This document shows, piece after piece, positions 51,246 through 58,982 of a DNA stretch of 64,000 bases. Under the pieces are notes generated by a model, which was given only the letters and a program-made list of their open reading frames with translations, was not told where the DNA came from and made no database searches. Every line of letters begins with the position of its first letter. Within the stretch, counting starts at the first letter, position 1. Source of the stretch: Fusobacterium ulcerans ATCC 49185 (GTDB lineage Bacteria > Fusobacteriota > Fusobacteriia > Fusobacteriales > Fusobacteriaceae); contig NZ_LR215979.1 of NCBI RefSeq assembly GCF_900683735.1, forward strand, positions 248,001 through 312,000. The letters are read 5' to 3'. The position numbers and the translations under genes were made by a program.

Positions 51246-53837
51246 CTATTTTTTGCTTTTGATATAGCTTTGAGCAGCAGCCACAATAGCTACAAGTACT
51301 CTAAATGGAGAACAGCTTACATAGTCAAGTCCAGTTTCTTCAAAGAAGTTAATACTCTTAGGATCTCCACCATGTTCTCCACATATACCAATTTCAAGCT
51401 CAGGATTAGCTTTTTTACCTAATTCAACACCAAGTTTAACAAGTTTTCCAACTCCTCTTACATCAATAGATGCAAATGGTTCAAGTTTGAAAATTCCATG
51501 CTCATGATATTCATCCATGAATTTAACAGAGTCATCTCTAGAAAGACCCATTGTAGTTTGAGTAAGGTCATTAGTTCCAAATGAGAAGAATTCAGCTTCA
51601 CCAGCTATTTCATCTGCAAGAAGACAAGCTCTTGGAGTTTCCATCATTGTTCCTATTTTATATTCTACTTTCATTCCTTGCTCTTCAAAAACTTTATCTA
51701 TTTCAGCTTTGATATTACCTTTGATAAATTTAAGTTCTCCAACACCTATGATAAGAGGAATCATGATTTCAGGTTTAACTTTTATTCCTTCTTTTTCACA
51801 TTGAATAGCAGCTTCAATTATTGCTCTAGCCTGAGTATTGTAGATTTCAGGATAAGTAACAGCAAGTCTACATCCTCTATGTCCTAACATTGGGTTTTCA
51901 TCTTTCATATTTCTTATTCTTCTCTCAATTTCTATTAGAGGAAGATTTAATATCTCAGCCATTTTTTCTTTATCTTTTGGTTCTTTTGGCAAGAACTCAT
52001 GTAGAGGTGGATCAAGAAGTCTAACTATTACTATTTCATCTCCAACTATTTTGAAAATGTTATAGAAGTCTTCTCTCTGCATTTCCAGCATTTTTTTCAA
52101 AGCTTCTGCTCTTTCTTCAGGATTATCACTCATAATCATTCCTCTGATAGTCCAGATCTTATCTTTTTGGAAGAACATATGCTCAGTTCTGCAAAGTCCG
52201 ATTCCCTCTGCTCCAAATCCTTTTCCTAAGAAGGCATCAGCAGGAGTATCAGCATTCATTCTTACACCCATTCTTTTTATTTCTTTACACCAAGAAACAA
52301 ATTCTTTAAGATTATCATCAAATTGTGGTTCAGTAAGTTTTACTTTACCTAAGAAAATTTCACCAGTGTATCCACTTATAGAGATGAAATCTCCCTCTTT
52401 AACTGTGTATCCACCAATATACATTTCTCTTTTTATGTCATTGATTTGAATTTCTCCGCATCCAGTAACACAACATTTACCCATTCCTCTTGCAACAACC
52501 GCTCCATGAGATGTAGCTCCACCTTTTACAGTTACAATTCCCTGTGCAAGACTGATACCTTTAATATCTTCAGGAGAAGTTTCTTCTCTTACAAGGATAG
52601 AAAGTGCTCTAGTTTCAACTCTTTCAGAAGCGAACATTACTCTTCCTATTGCCACTCCAGCTGATCCAGGAAGTCCTTTTCCAAGAAGTACAGCAGTTTT
52701 AGTAGCTTCTGGGTCGAAGTTTCCATGTAATAATTGAGGAAGTACACTAGGGTCAACTTTCATTATAGCTTCTTCTTTAGTAATGATTCCTTCATTAACC
52801 ATATCAACAGCAATTTTTACAGCTGCATAAGGACTTCTTTTACCATTTCTTGTTTGAAGAAGATATAGTTTCCCATTTTCAATAGTGAACTCAATATCTT
52901 GCATATCTTTGTTATGATCTTCTAAAACTTTAGCAAGTTTAATAAACTGATCATATATTTCAGGAAGCTGTTCTTTTAATTTAGATATAGGTTCAGGAGT
53001 TCTTATACCAGCAACAATATCTTCTCCCTGAGCTTTTAACAAATATTCACCAAATACTTCTTTGTCACCATTAGAAGGGTTTCTAGAGAAAGCAACACCT
53101 GTACCAGATATTTCATTAAGATTACCAAACACCATCTCTTGAATTACAACAGCAGTACCCATAGCATCATCTATTCCATTTATTTTTCTATAAAGGATAG
53201 CTCTGTCATTTTCCCAAGAATTAAATATAGCATTTACTGCCATAAATAATTGTTCTTTTGGTGATTCAGGAAAATCTTTTCCAGTTTCTTTTTTGTATAA
53301 CTCTTTAGATGCTTTAATTATCATTTTATATGTTTCTATTTTATCTTCGTCTTTTCTTTCAGCAAAAAACTCTTCTTTTAATTTAAAGAAATGTTCTTTT
53401 TCGATTCCCATTACTATGTCAGAGAACATTTGAATAAATCTACTATATAATTCATAAACAAAAACTTTATCTTTGAATATAGCTATCATTTTTTCTGCTG
53501 TATTATCATTCATTCCAAGATTTAATATAGTGTCCATCATACCTGGCATAGAAACAGGAGCACCTGATCTAACAGATACTAATAGAGGATTTTCACCTTC
53601 AAATCTTTTTCCAGTTACTTCTTGTAAATATTCTAATTTTTCTAGAATTTCACTCTCCAGCTCTTTTGTAATTTTCTTTCCATCTTTAAAAAATTCTTTA
53701 CATGCAGTAGTAGAAACAATAATACCTTCTGGTATAGGAAGGCCTATTTTTTTCATTTCAGAAAGGTTACCACCTTTTCCACCTAATATGTTTATTAAAT
53801 CCTTACCACCTTCATTAAATGCATAAACTTTTTTCAT
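51246..53837 (-). CDS. ppdK: Pyruvate, phosphate dikinase
   Basis: This 863-residue enzyme interconverts pyruvate + ATP + Pi and PEP + AMP + PPi. The N-terminal ATP-grasp domain begins AFNEGGKDLINILGGKGGNL. The swivelling phosphohistidine domain has the catalytic His444 in GGATSHGAVVARG. The C-terminal PEP/pyruvate barrel includes GAEGIGLCRTEHMFF and IGICGEHGGDP (catalytic Cys just before GEHGG). Length matches clostridial PPDKs. The regulatory kinase/phosphatase PDRP, which often accompanies ccpN, is not adjacent. The CcpN-like gene is 9 bp upstream and fbp follows, so the operon serves PEP formation and gluconeogenesis. Confidence 0.97.
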   Translation of the reverse strand: MKKVYAFNEGGKDLINILGGKGGNLSEMKKIGLPIPEGIIVSTTACKEFFKDGKKITKELESEILEKLEYLQEVTGKRFEGENPLLVSVRSGAPVSMPGMMDTILNLGMNDNTAEKMIAIFKDKVFVYELYSRFIQMFSDIVMGIEKEHFFKLKEEFFAERKDEDKIETYKMIIKASKELYKKETGKDFPESPKEQLFMAVNAIFNSWENDRAILYRKINGIDDAMGTAVVIQEMVFGNLNEISGTGVAFSRNPSNGDKEVFGEYLLKAQGEDIVAGIRTPEPISKLKEQLPEIYDQFIKLAKVLEDHNKDMQDIEFTIENGKLYLLQTRNGKRSPYAAVKIAVDMVNEGIITKEEAIMKVDPSVLPQLLHGNFDPEATKTAVLLGKGLPGSAGVAIGRVMFASERVETRALSILVREETSPEDIKGISLAQGIVTVKGGATSHGAVVARGMGKCCVTGCGEIQINDIKREMYIGGYTVKEGDFISISGYTGEIFLGKVKLTEPQFDDNLKEFVSWCKEIKRMGVRMNADTPADAFLGKGFGAEGIGLCRTEHMFFQKDKIWTIRGMIMSDNPEERAEALKKMLEMQREDFYNIFKIVGDEIVIVRLLDPPLHEFLPKEPKDKEKMAEILNLPLIEIERRIRNMKDENPMLGHRGCRLAVTYPEIYNTQARAIIEAAIQCEKEGIKVKPEIMIPLIIGVGELKFIKGNIKAEIDKVFEEQGMKVEYKIGTMMETPRACLLADEIAGEAEFFSFGTNDLTQTTMGLSRDDSVKFMDEYHEHGIFKLEPFASIDVRGVGKLVKLGVELGKKANPELEIGICGEHGGDPKSINFFEETGLDYVSCSPFRVLVAIVAAAQSYIKSKK

Positions 53838-53846
53838 TTTTCCTCC

Positions 53847-54452
53847 TTAATTCTTAGATAAAGTTTCCATGAATAATTTTGCTATATTAGTTTTAGTCAA
53901 ACGTCCTACAGTATGATAGATTTTTTTTCCACCTTTTTCTTCGATTCTTACTACAGGGAGAGAATCTATCTGATGCTTAATAAGTTTTTTTACACTTTCA
54001 AGAATTGATTCATTTTCTTCTGCATAAATTATATTCGGCATTCGGGTCATTATGATATTTATTGGAATTTTCTCTATATCAGTTCTTCCAATAGCAATCT
54101 TTAAAAGATCCTTTCTTGAAACAACTCCTACCAGTGAACCTTGATCAGTTATGAAAATAGTTCCCACATCTTTGGAAAATATATTAAGTATAGTTTCATA
54201 AACTGAAAGATTAGTGTCTACAGTAATAGAAGGGCCCATGATGTCTTTTACTTTTTCAGAATCTTTTTTTTCAATGTAACTGTATCCAATTTTAGGTTTA
54301 GATTCCAATATTTTCATTCCAGTAAGTATTGAAAAGTCGGTTCTTAAAGCTGATCTTGTCAAATATAGCCTTTCCCCAATTTCTTTTCCAGTAATTGGTT
54401 GATATTTTTTTACAATATCTATAATCTCTTTTTGTCTTTCGGTTAGTATCAA
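53847..54452 (-). CDS. ccpN: CcpN-like repressor (HTH + two CBS domains)
   Basis: This 201-residue protein has an N-terminal helix-turn-helix (residues ~1-60, ITGKEIGERLYLTRSALRTDFSILTG by pattern). Two CBS motifs follow (~70-125, with DQGSLVGVVSRKDLLK, and ~130-195, with IIYAEENESILESVKKL and DSLPVVRI). In Bacillus the homologue CcpN represses gluconeogenic genes and its CBS pair senses adenine nucleotides. Here it heads an operon with ppdK and fbp, so it probably represses its own operon. It starts at a TTG with GGAGG. Two nearly identical 14-bp dyads flank its promoter region. Confidence 0.9.
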   Translation of the reverse strand: MILTERQKEIIDIVKKYQPITGKEIGERLYLTRSALRTDFSILTGMKILESKPKIGYSYIEKKDSEKVKDIMGPSITVDTNLSVYETILNIFSKDVGTIFITDQGSLVGVVSRKDLLKIAIGRTDIEKIPINIIMTRMPNIIYAEENESILESVKKLIKHQIDSLPVVRIEEKGGKKIYHTVGRLTKTNIAKLFMETLSKN

Positions 54453-54470
54453 AGTTTTTCCTCCTTTTAT

Positions 54471-54484
54471 ATAGTGTTCACTAT
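54471..54484. promoter_or_regulatory. CcpN-like operator 1
   Basis: ATAGTG-TT-CACTAT is a perfect 6-bp-arm dyad just upstream of the ccpN ribosome binding site. It matches the second site at 54560 in the pattern ATAGTGTnCACwAT. Confidence 0.65.
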
Positions 54485-54559
54485 TTAAAAGTGTAGTTAA
54501 TAATATTTGTTGTTAATATTATATTTACCACAGTTTTTAAAATATTTCAACCCTTTTTT

Positions 54560-54573
54560 ATTGTGCACACTAT
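54560..54573. promoter_or_regulatory. CcpN-like operator 2
   Basis: On the minus strand this reads ATAGTGTGCACAAT, matching operator 1. It lies upstream of the likely -35 (minus-strand TTGAAA) of the ccpN promoter. The centres of the two sites are 89 bp apart, which would permit a repression loop (inference). The rest of the gap 54453-54663 holds a promoter (TTGAAA to TAAATATAAT region) and the yfcE terminator. Confidence 0.65.
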
Positions 54574-54584
54574 AAAAAATACAA

Positions 54585-54632
54585 AAAATAAAAAAACAGA
54601 AAGGGATGTGACAGTGTCAAAACCTCTCTGTT
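54585..54632 (-). terminator. Terminator of the lpxK-yfcE operon
   Basis: On the minus strand AACAGAGAGG pairs imperfectly with CCCTTTCTGTT, with an inner TGACA-C-TGTCA hairpin, followed by TTTTTTTATTTTTTG. Confidence 0.8.
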
Positions 54633-54663
54633 GTTAACTCTGTTAAGTCTTATTTAACAAAAA

Positions 54664-55206
54664 TCAAATTTCAAATTTTTTTATAATTTTTTCTTCAAGA
54701 TTTTTTATAATGAAATAATCATCTTGAAAAATTCCATAACTATTTTCAAAATTTTCTTTAGGTAGAGATATAGAGCCAGGGTTTAAAAATATTTTTTCAT
54801 TTATTTCTTCTGCCATAGGAATATGAAAATGACCATATAAAAGGATATCACCATTCTCCATAGGAGGAGTGTTGTCCTTATTGAATATATGTCCATGAGT
54901 CATTATTATCTTTCTATTATTCCAAAATAAAATATTATAATCACTCATGATAGGATAGTTAAGTACCATTTGATCTACTTCACTGTCACAGTTTCCTCTT
55001 ACAGCAATTATTTTATCTTTATATTTATTTAATATTTCTATTACTTCCTTAGGGGAATAACCTTGAGGAAGAGGATTTCTAGGACCATGATAAAGCTCAT
55101 CCCCAAGGATAAGTATTTTATCATATTTCTCTTTTTCAAATATTTTCATAACTTTTTTTAAATAATATAATGATCCATGAATATCTGATATAACAAATAG
55201 TTTCAT
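54664..55206 (-). CDS. yfcE: YfcE-type metallophosphoesterase
   Basis: This 180-residue calcineurin-like phosphodiesterase of the YfcE/MJ0936 family has the metal motifs SDIHGS (about residues 7-12), GDELYHGPRNP (about 36), RGNCDSEV (about 71), THGHIF (about 103) and YGHFHIPM (about 129). Members hydrolyse phosphodiester or phosphomonoester substrates in the cytoplasm with Mn or Mg/Ni; the true substrate is not known. It is the last gene of the lpxK operon, 22 bp after nadD. Confidence 0.9.
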   Translation of the reverse strand: MKLFVISDIHGSLYYLKKVMKIFEKEKYDKILILGDELYHGPRNPLPQGYSPKEVIEILNKYKDKIIAVRGNCDSEVDQMVLNYPIMSDYNILFWNNRKIIMTHGHIFNKDNTPPMENGDILLYGHFHIPMAEEINEKIFLNPGSISLPKENFENSYGIFQDDYFIIKNLEEKIIKKFEI

Positions 55207-55228
55207 TATTCTCCTTTCAAGATAAAAA

Positions 55229-55795
55229 TTACTTATATAAATTATTTTCTTCTATAATTTTTTTTACTTTTTCAGGAACAAGATTAGTAATATCTATTTT
55301 ATTTTTAATTTTTTCTCTTATTTCAGTAGAAGAAACGTTGAAAAAAGGACTTTCAAGATAAAGCATATTTTCATGCTGAATTTCTCCAATATATCCTTTT
55401 CTTCTAAGAACAACAACTTTGCTTAATTGAAGTATTTCCTCATAATTTTTCCATTCCTTAAAATGAAAAGCAGAATCTTCACCTATTATTTCATAAAATT
55501 CATTTTTATTACCATAAATTTGTATAATTTTTTTTAATGTATTTATTGTATATGATGTTTTATCTTTAGCAATTTCTATTTCTGAAACTTCTACATTATG
55601 AATATTTTCAAAAGCTGCTCTGCACATCTCAATTCTTGATGCAGCAGATTCCAGATTATCTGCTCTGTGAGATGGTTTTCCTACAGGAATAACAATAATT
55701 TTATCGAGTTTTAATTGGTTAAGAATATATTTCACTATATTTAAATGTCCATTATGAACAGGATTAAAACTTCCTCCATATATACCTATTTTCAC
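55229..55795 (-). CDS. nadD: Nicotinate-nucleotide adenylyltransferase
   Basis: This 188-residue enzyme transfers AMP from ATP to nicotinate mononucleotide in NAD synthesis. Nucleotidyltransferase motifs are YGGSFNPVHNGHLNI (HxGH, about residues 5-19) and the ISSTEIREKI-like segment VSSTEIREKIKN (about 155). Its start overlaps the ptsN-like gene by 4 bp (ATGA), implying translational coupling. It is normal in length. Confidence 0.95.
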   Translation of the reverse strand: MKIGIYGGSFNPVHNGHLNIVKYILNQLKLDKIIVIPVGKPSHRADNLESAASRIEMCRAAFENIHNVEVSEIEIAKDKTSYTINTLKKIIQIYGNKNEFYEIIGEDSAFHFKEWKNYEEILQLSKVVVLRRKGYIGEIQHENMLYLESPFFNVSSTEIREKIKNKIDITNLVPEKVKKIIEENNLYK

Positions 55796-56244
55796 TTTTT
55801 CAGCTCCGCAAGTATACCAATAAGTTCTTGTTTATCAGCAGCTTCAAAAATAGATGTTCTTGTTTTAGGGTTTCTAAAAGCTCTTACTAAATTAGAAACA
55901 AGAGTTAAGTATTCTTTAGCAGATTTTTTAGGAGCTCCTACTAAAACTACAAGTTTTACATTTTCTCCATCAAGAGAATTAAAATTCACACTTTCTTTTA
56001 AAAGTCCCACAGCAACAACAATTTTTTTTATATTTTCACATCTAGCATGAGGCAGAGCGATTCCCATACCTATTCCAGTACTTCCGATTTCTTCTCTGGC
56101 CAGAATATTATCATAAAAATCAGTTTCATTATTTAAGGCATCAGTATTTTCCCTGATAAGATCTACTAATATTTTTAATACTTCCTCTTTAGAATGCTTT
56201 CCTTCTATTGTAGTTATGAGTTTATTATTGAAGTACTCTAACAT
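55792..56244 (-). CDS. PTS EIIA (fructose/nitrogen PtsN-type) protein
   Basis: This 150-residue EIIA domain of the fructose/mannitol class has its phosphohistidine at H66 in GMGIALPHARCENI. Most of the domain is regular (KHSKEEVLKILVDLIREN near the start, VVLVGAPKKSAKEYL in the middle). It stands alone without EIIB/EIIC, so a regulatory PtsN-like role in phosphate-relay signalling is more likely than sugar uptake. It is coupled to nadD on one side and 11 bp from the unknown gene on the other. Confidence 0.88.
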   Translation of the reverse strand: MLEYFNNKLITTIEGKHSKEEVLKILVDLIRENTDALNNETDFYDNILAREEIGSTGIGMGIALPHARCENIKKIVVAVGLLKESVNFNSLDGENVKLVVLVGAPKKSAKEYLTLVSNLVRAFRNPKTRTSIFEAADKQELIGILAELKK

Positions 56245-56255
56245 CGTTTCCCCCT

Positions 56256-57068
56256 TTATAAAAAAGCTGCTGATAATTTTTTTGCGGTTTCATCTAAGAC
56301 AGTCAGACTTTTTAACATTCTGATTTCATCATTTATTTTTGATAAAAATTTATCAAAATTTTTAAAATCATACATTTCCAATGCTTTTAACGTAGAAAGA
56401 ACTTCAAGTCCTTCCATACTTTCTAAAAGATTTTTATTAAGAATTATACTTTCTTTTAAGTTTTTAACTTCAACAAAGTTGTCATCTTTTTCACAATTTT
56501 CATAGAAATAAAAATTATCTCTATATTTAGTGAGATAAGAAATTAAAAGAAAAAATACATTTTCCTCATACTCTGCATTTTCAAAAAGCTTTTTGAAAGA
56601 AAGAATTAAAAGAGGTTTTAAACTTTTCATATCTCCTAAAAGGCTAAATTCTAAAACAATTTTATAAAATTCTTCTCTATCTCTTAAAAAAAGTTCTTTT
56701 CCATATTTTTTTGAAAAATCTAAATTTCCATTAACTAAAGTTTTCATTAATTTTTCTTTAAGTTTAGAAACTTCTATATTTGAAAGTCTGTTTATATCAC
56801 TTATTTTTTCTCTTTCTTTTAAATCAGAAAAATTAATTATAGAATCAGCTAAATAATTGAAATCATCAGAAAAAGCAAATATTGGAATAATGTAATTTAA
56901 TTTTTTTCTTTTAATTGTCCCTTCACTATCTAATGTAAAATAAGCTCTTTTATCTAATACTTCAGCAAAAAATGAAAGTGTTTTTATTTTTCCATCTGTT
57001 TTAAGCATATTAATTATTTCATTCTTATTCTTTTCCTTTATTATTGTAAGTATCTTATCATTACTCAT
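56256..57068 (-). CDS. Unknown helical protein between lpxK and ptsN
   Basis: This 270-residue soluble protein belongs to no family I recognise. It is Lys/Leu/Glu-rich, predicted mostly helical, with no signal peptide or membrane segment. Notable stretches are KEKNKNEIINMLKTDG at the start, a Phe/Tyr-rich middle (FFLLISYLTKYRDNFYFYENCEK), and a final helix ending DETAKKLSAAFL. The ATG at 57068 follows a GGAGG by 11 bases and overlaps lpxK by 8 bp. A TTG start at 57086 would put that site inside the gene. It is conserved enough in operon context to be real, but its function is unknown. Confidence 0.75.
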   Translation of the reverse strand: MSNDKILTIIKEKNKNEIINMLKTDGKIKTLSFFAEVLDKRAYFTLDSEGTIKRKKLNYIIPIFAFSDDFNYLADSIINFSDLKEREKISDINRLSNIEVSKLKEKLMKTLVNGNLDFSKKYGKELFLRDREEFYKIVLEFSLLGDMKSLKPLLILSFKKLFENAEYEENVFFLLISYLTKYRDNFYFYENCEKDDNFVEVKNLKESIILNKNLLESMEGLEVLSTLKALEMYDFKNFDKFLSKINDEIRMLKSLTVLDETAKKLSAAFL

Positions 57069-58080
57069 TATCTGTTTTTCCTCCAATATCTTTGAGACTG
57101 TTGTCTTCCAAAACTGTAAATTCTATTTTCAATACAAAAAGATTTTCTATATTTAAATCTCTAGGTAATTTTACAAGATCTTTTTCAGTAGTTATAATAA
57201 AAGAAGCTTGCATACTATCTGCTCTTTTTTGTATAAGTTCAAGATCTCTTTTTTTAAAATTATGGTGATCCATAAAATCGACTCTTTCTATATAAGAAGG
57301 TTCTAAGGATATAACTGTTTTTTCAAAATTTAATGGATTAGCTAAACCAGAAAATAATAGAACTCTTTTTCCTTTTATCCAAAAGAGTGGCTTAGGATTT
57401 CCTTTTAAATCACAAAGTGAGGTTACTCCATGCTTAGCTGTCGAAACCTCTTTTTCTAATTTTTTTCTTAAATATTTTTTTATTCTTTCTACTTCTCTGT
57501 CACTTACAAGATCAGATTTTGTTATTATAAATTCACTGGCTCTCTTGGCAGCCTTTTTAAAATCTTCTCTCAACATACCTTTAGGAAGCAGCTCTCCCCA
57601 TCCAAAAGGATTTGTTGCATCTATAAGGACTATATCTCTATCTCTTGAAAGTTTTCTATGTTGGAAACCGTCATCAAGGACTATAGTATCCACTCCAAAA
57701 TGTTTTTTGGCAAAAAGACATCCCTTATATCTGTTTGAACTTACAATAACAGGCACTTTTAAATTAAGAGCATGTATGAAAGGTTCATCTCCACTTTCTC
57801 TTGTAGTAGCAAATATCTCTCGACCATCACTGACTAAGAGAGGTTCTCTTTTTCTTTTTCCTCTATATCCTCTGGAAACAACTGCTACTTTTCTTCCCAT
57901 TTTTTGAAGTTTTTTAGTAAAATATTGAACTGCTGGAGTTTTTCCTGTTCCACCAACTGTTATATTTCCTATACATATCACTTCAACATCAGAGATTTTT
58001 TTTGCAGGAAGTATTCCCTTGTCATAGAGAAAGTTTCTAAAAGAAGTTATTAAATAATATATAAATGATAATATCCTCAT
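57061..58080 (-). CDS. lpxK: Tetraacyldisaccharide 4'-kinase
   Basis: This 339-residue inner-membrane-associated kinase phosphorylates the lipid A precursor at the 4' position. An N-terminal hydrophobic helix (MRILSFIYYLITSFRNFLY) anchors it. The P-loop is IGNITVGGTGKTPAVQYF (about residues 44-58), followed by VAVVSRGYRGKRK and the DDGFQHRKLSRD motif typical of LpxK. The GAGGG site seven bases before the ATG at 58080 sets the start over an upstream ATG at 58104. It heads the operon with the unknown gene, ptsN-like, nadD and yfcE. It shows that the organism makes lipid A. Confidence 0.95.
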   Translation of the reverse strand: MRILSFIYYLITSFRNFLYDKGILPAKKISDVEVICIGNITVGGTGKTPAVQYFTKKLQKMGRKVAVVSRGYRGKRKREPLLVSDGREIFATTRESGDEPFIHALNLKVPVIVSSNRYKGCLFAKKHFGVDTIVLDDGFQHRKLSRDRDIVLIDATNPFGWGELLPKGMLREDFKKAAKRASEFIITKSDLVSDREVERIKKYLRKKLEKEVSTAKHGVTSLCDLKGNPKPLFWIKGKRVLLFSGLANPLNFEKTVISLEPSYIERVDFMDHHNFKKRDLELIQKRADSMQASFIITTEKDLVKLPRDLNIENLFVLKIEFTVLEDNSLKDIGGKTDNE

Positions 58081-58346
58081 TATTCCCTCACATATTGTTA
58101 TCATGATAAAATCATGTTCAAATTTGATTTTTGGTCTTTAAATAATGTTTTTAGCAAATAGAATTTTAATATTGAAAAAACGAAATAGATAAACTAGACA
58201 AAATATGTATTTTATTACGTTAAATCGGTATTTAAATCTAATTCATTATATAAAAAGCAAAAGGTTTTAGAATTAAGTTTTATTCCACAATTATAGAGTT
58301 TTCTACAAGAAAAGTCAATATAATATTTAAATGGAAAAACATAACA

Positions 58347-58808
58347 TTATTTCCTTCTTTCAATAAATATCTGCACCCAGTAATTTTTTCCATCCTTGTC
58401 TACAGCTTTTCCAATTCCTATTTCATTATAGTTTTTATTTAGAATATTATCCCTATGTCCTTTGGATTTCATCCATCTTTCCATGACAAATTCTGGAGTA
58501 TCATGCCATCTTGCTATATTTTCAGCAGCAGACTTAAACTTTATATTTTCTTTCTTTATCAGATTGAAAGTCATGCCAAATCTTTTGCTGTCATGAGAAA
58601 GTTTTTCTTCTTTAGCCATATCAGCAGCTTTTATAACTGCTATTTTATTTAATTTTTTATTCATAACAAGAGGTGTAAGTTTTTGAGCTTTTCTCTCTTT
58701 GTTTACATATTTTAATATTTTATTTTGATAATTTTCAGCAGAATATAGATTAGAAACTAAATTAAGGGCAACTGCTGCTATTATAAATATCTTTATAAGT
58801 TTTTTCAT
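58347..58808 (-). CDS. Secreted CAP/SCP-domain protein
   Basis: This 153-residue protein has a signal peptide (MKKLIKIFIIAAVALNLVSNLYSA) and one CAP domain of the bacterial YkwD type. Motifs are ILKYVNKERKAQKLTPL, AADMAKEEKLSHDSKRFG (His about 72), SAAENIARWHDTPEFVMERWMKSKGHRDNIL by pattern (His/Glu pair around 94 and 116), and the final YWVQIFIERRK. CAP proteins are extracytoplasmic; bacterial roles are mostly unknown. It is monocistronic with a GGGGG site. The 266-base stretch 58081-58346 downstream of it and upstream of lpxK is AT-rich with no recognisable feature. Confidence 0.9.
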   Translation of the reverse strand: MKKLIKIFIIAAVALNLVSNLYSAENYQNKILKYVNKERKAQKLTPLVMNKKLNKIAVIKAADMAKEEKLSHDSKRFGMTFNLIKKENIKFKSAAENIARWHDTPEFVMERWMKSKGHRDNILNKNYNEIGIGKAVDKDGKNYWVQIFIERRK

Positions 58809-58982
58809 TTATTCCCCCTTGAGTTTAAAGAAATTTTATTTTTTGCTTAATATATTTTACCATAAATATTATTAAAATATAATCTAACTTTGAAAAAATA
58901 GGGATTTTGATCTATAATTGACTTTTATCTAGCCACATTATATAATTTATTATATAGAAGAAAAAATTAAAAAGGAGAACAT

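Noticed and set aside
58098-58109. Perfect palindrome TTATCATGATAA upstream of lpxK
   Set aside because: It has the half-sites of the 17-bp enhancer dyads but no 3-bp spacer, occurs singly, and has no -24/-12 promoter nearby. In AT-rich DNA it may be chance.
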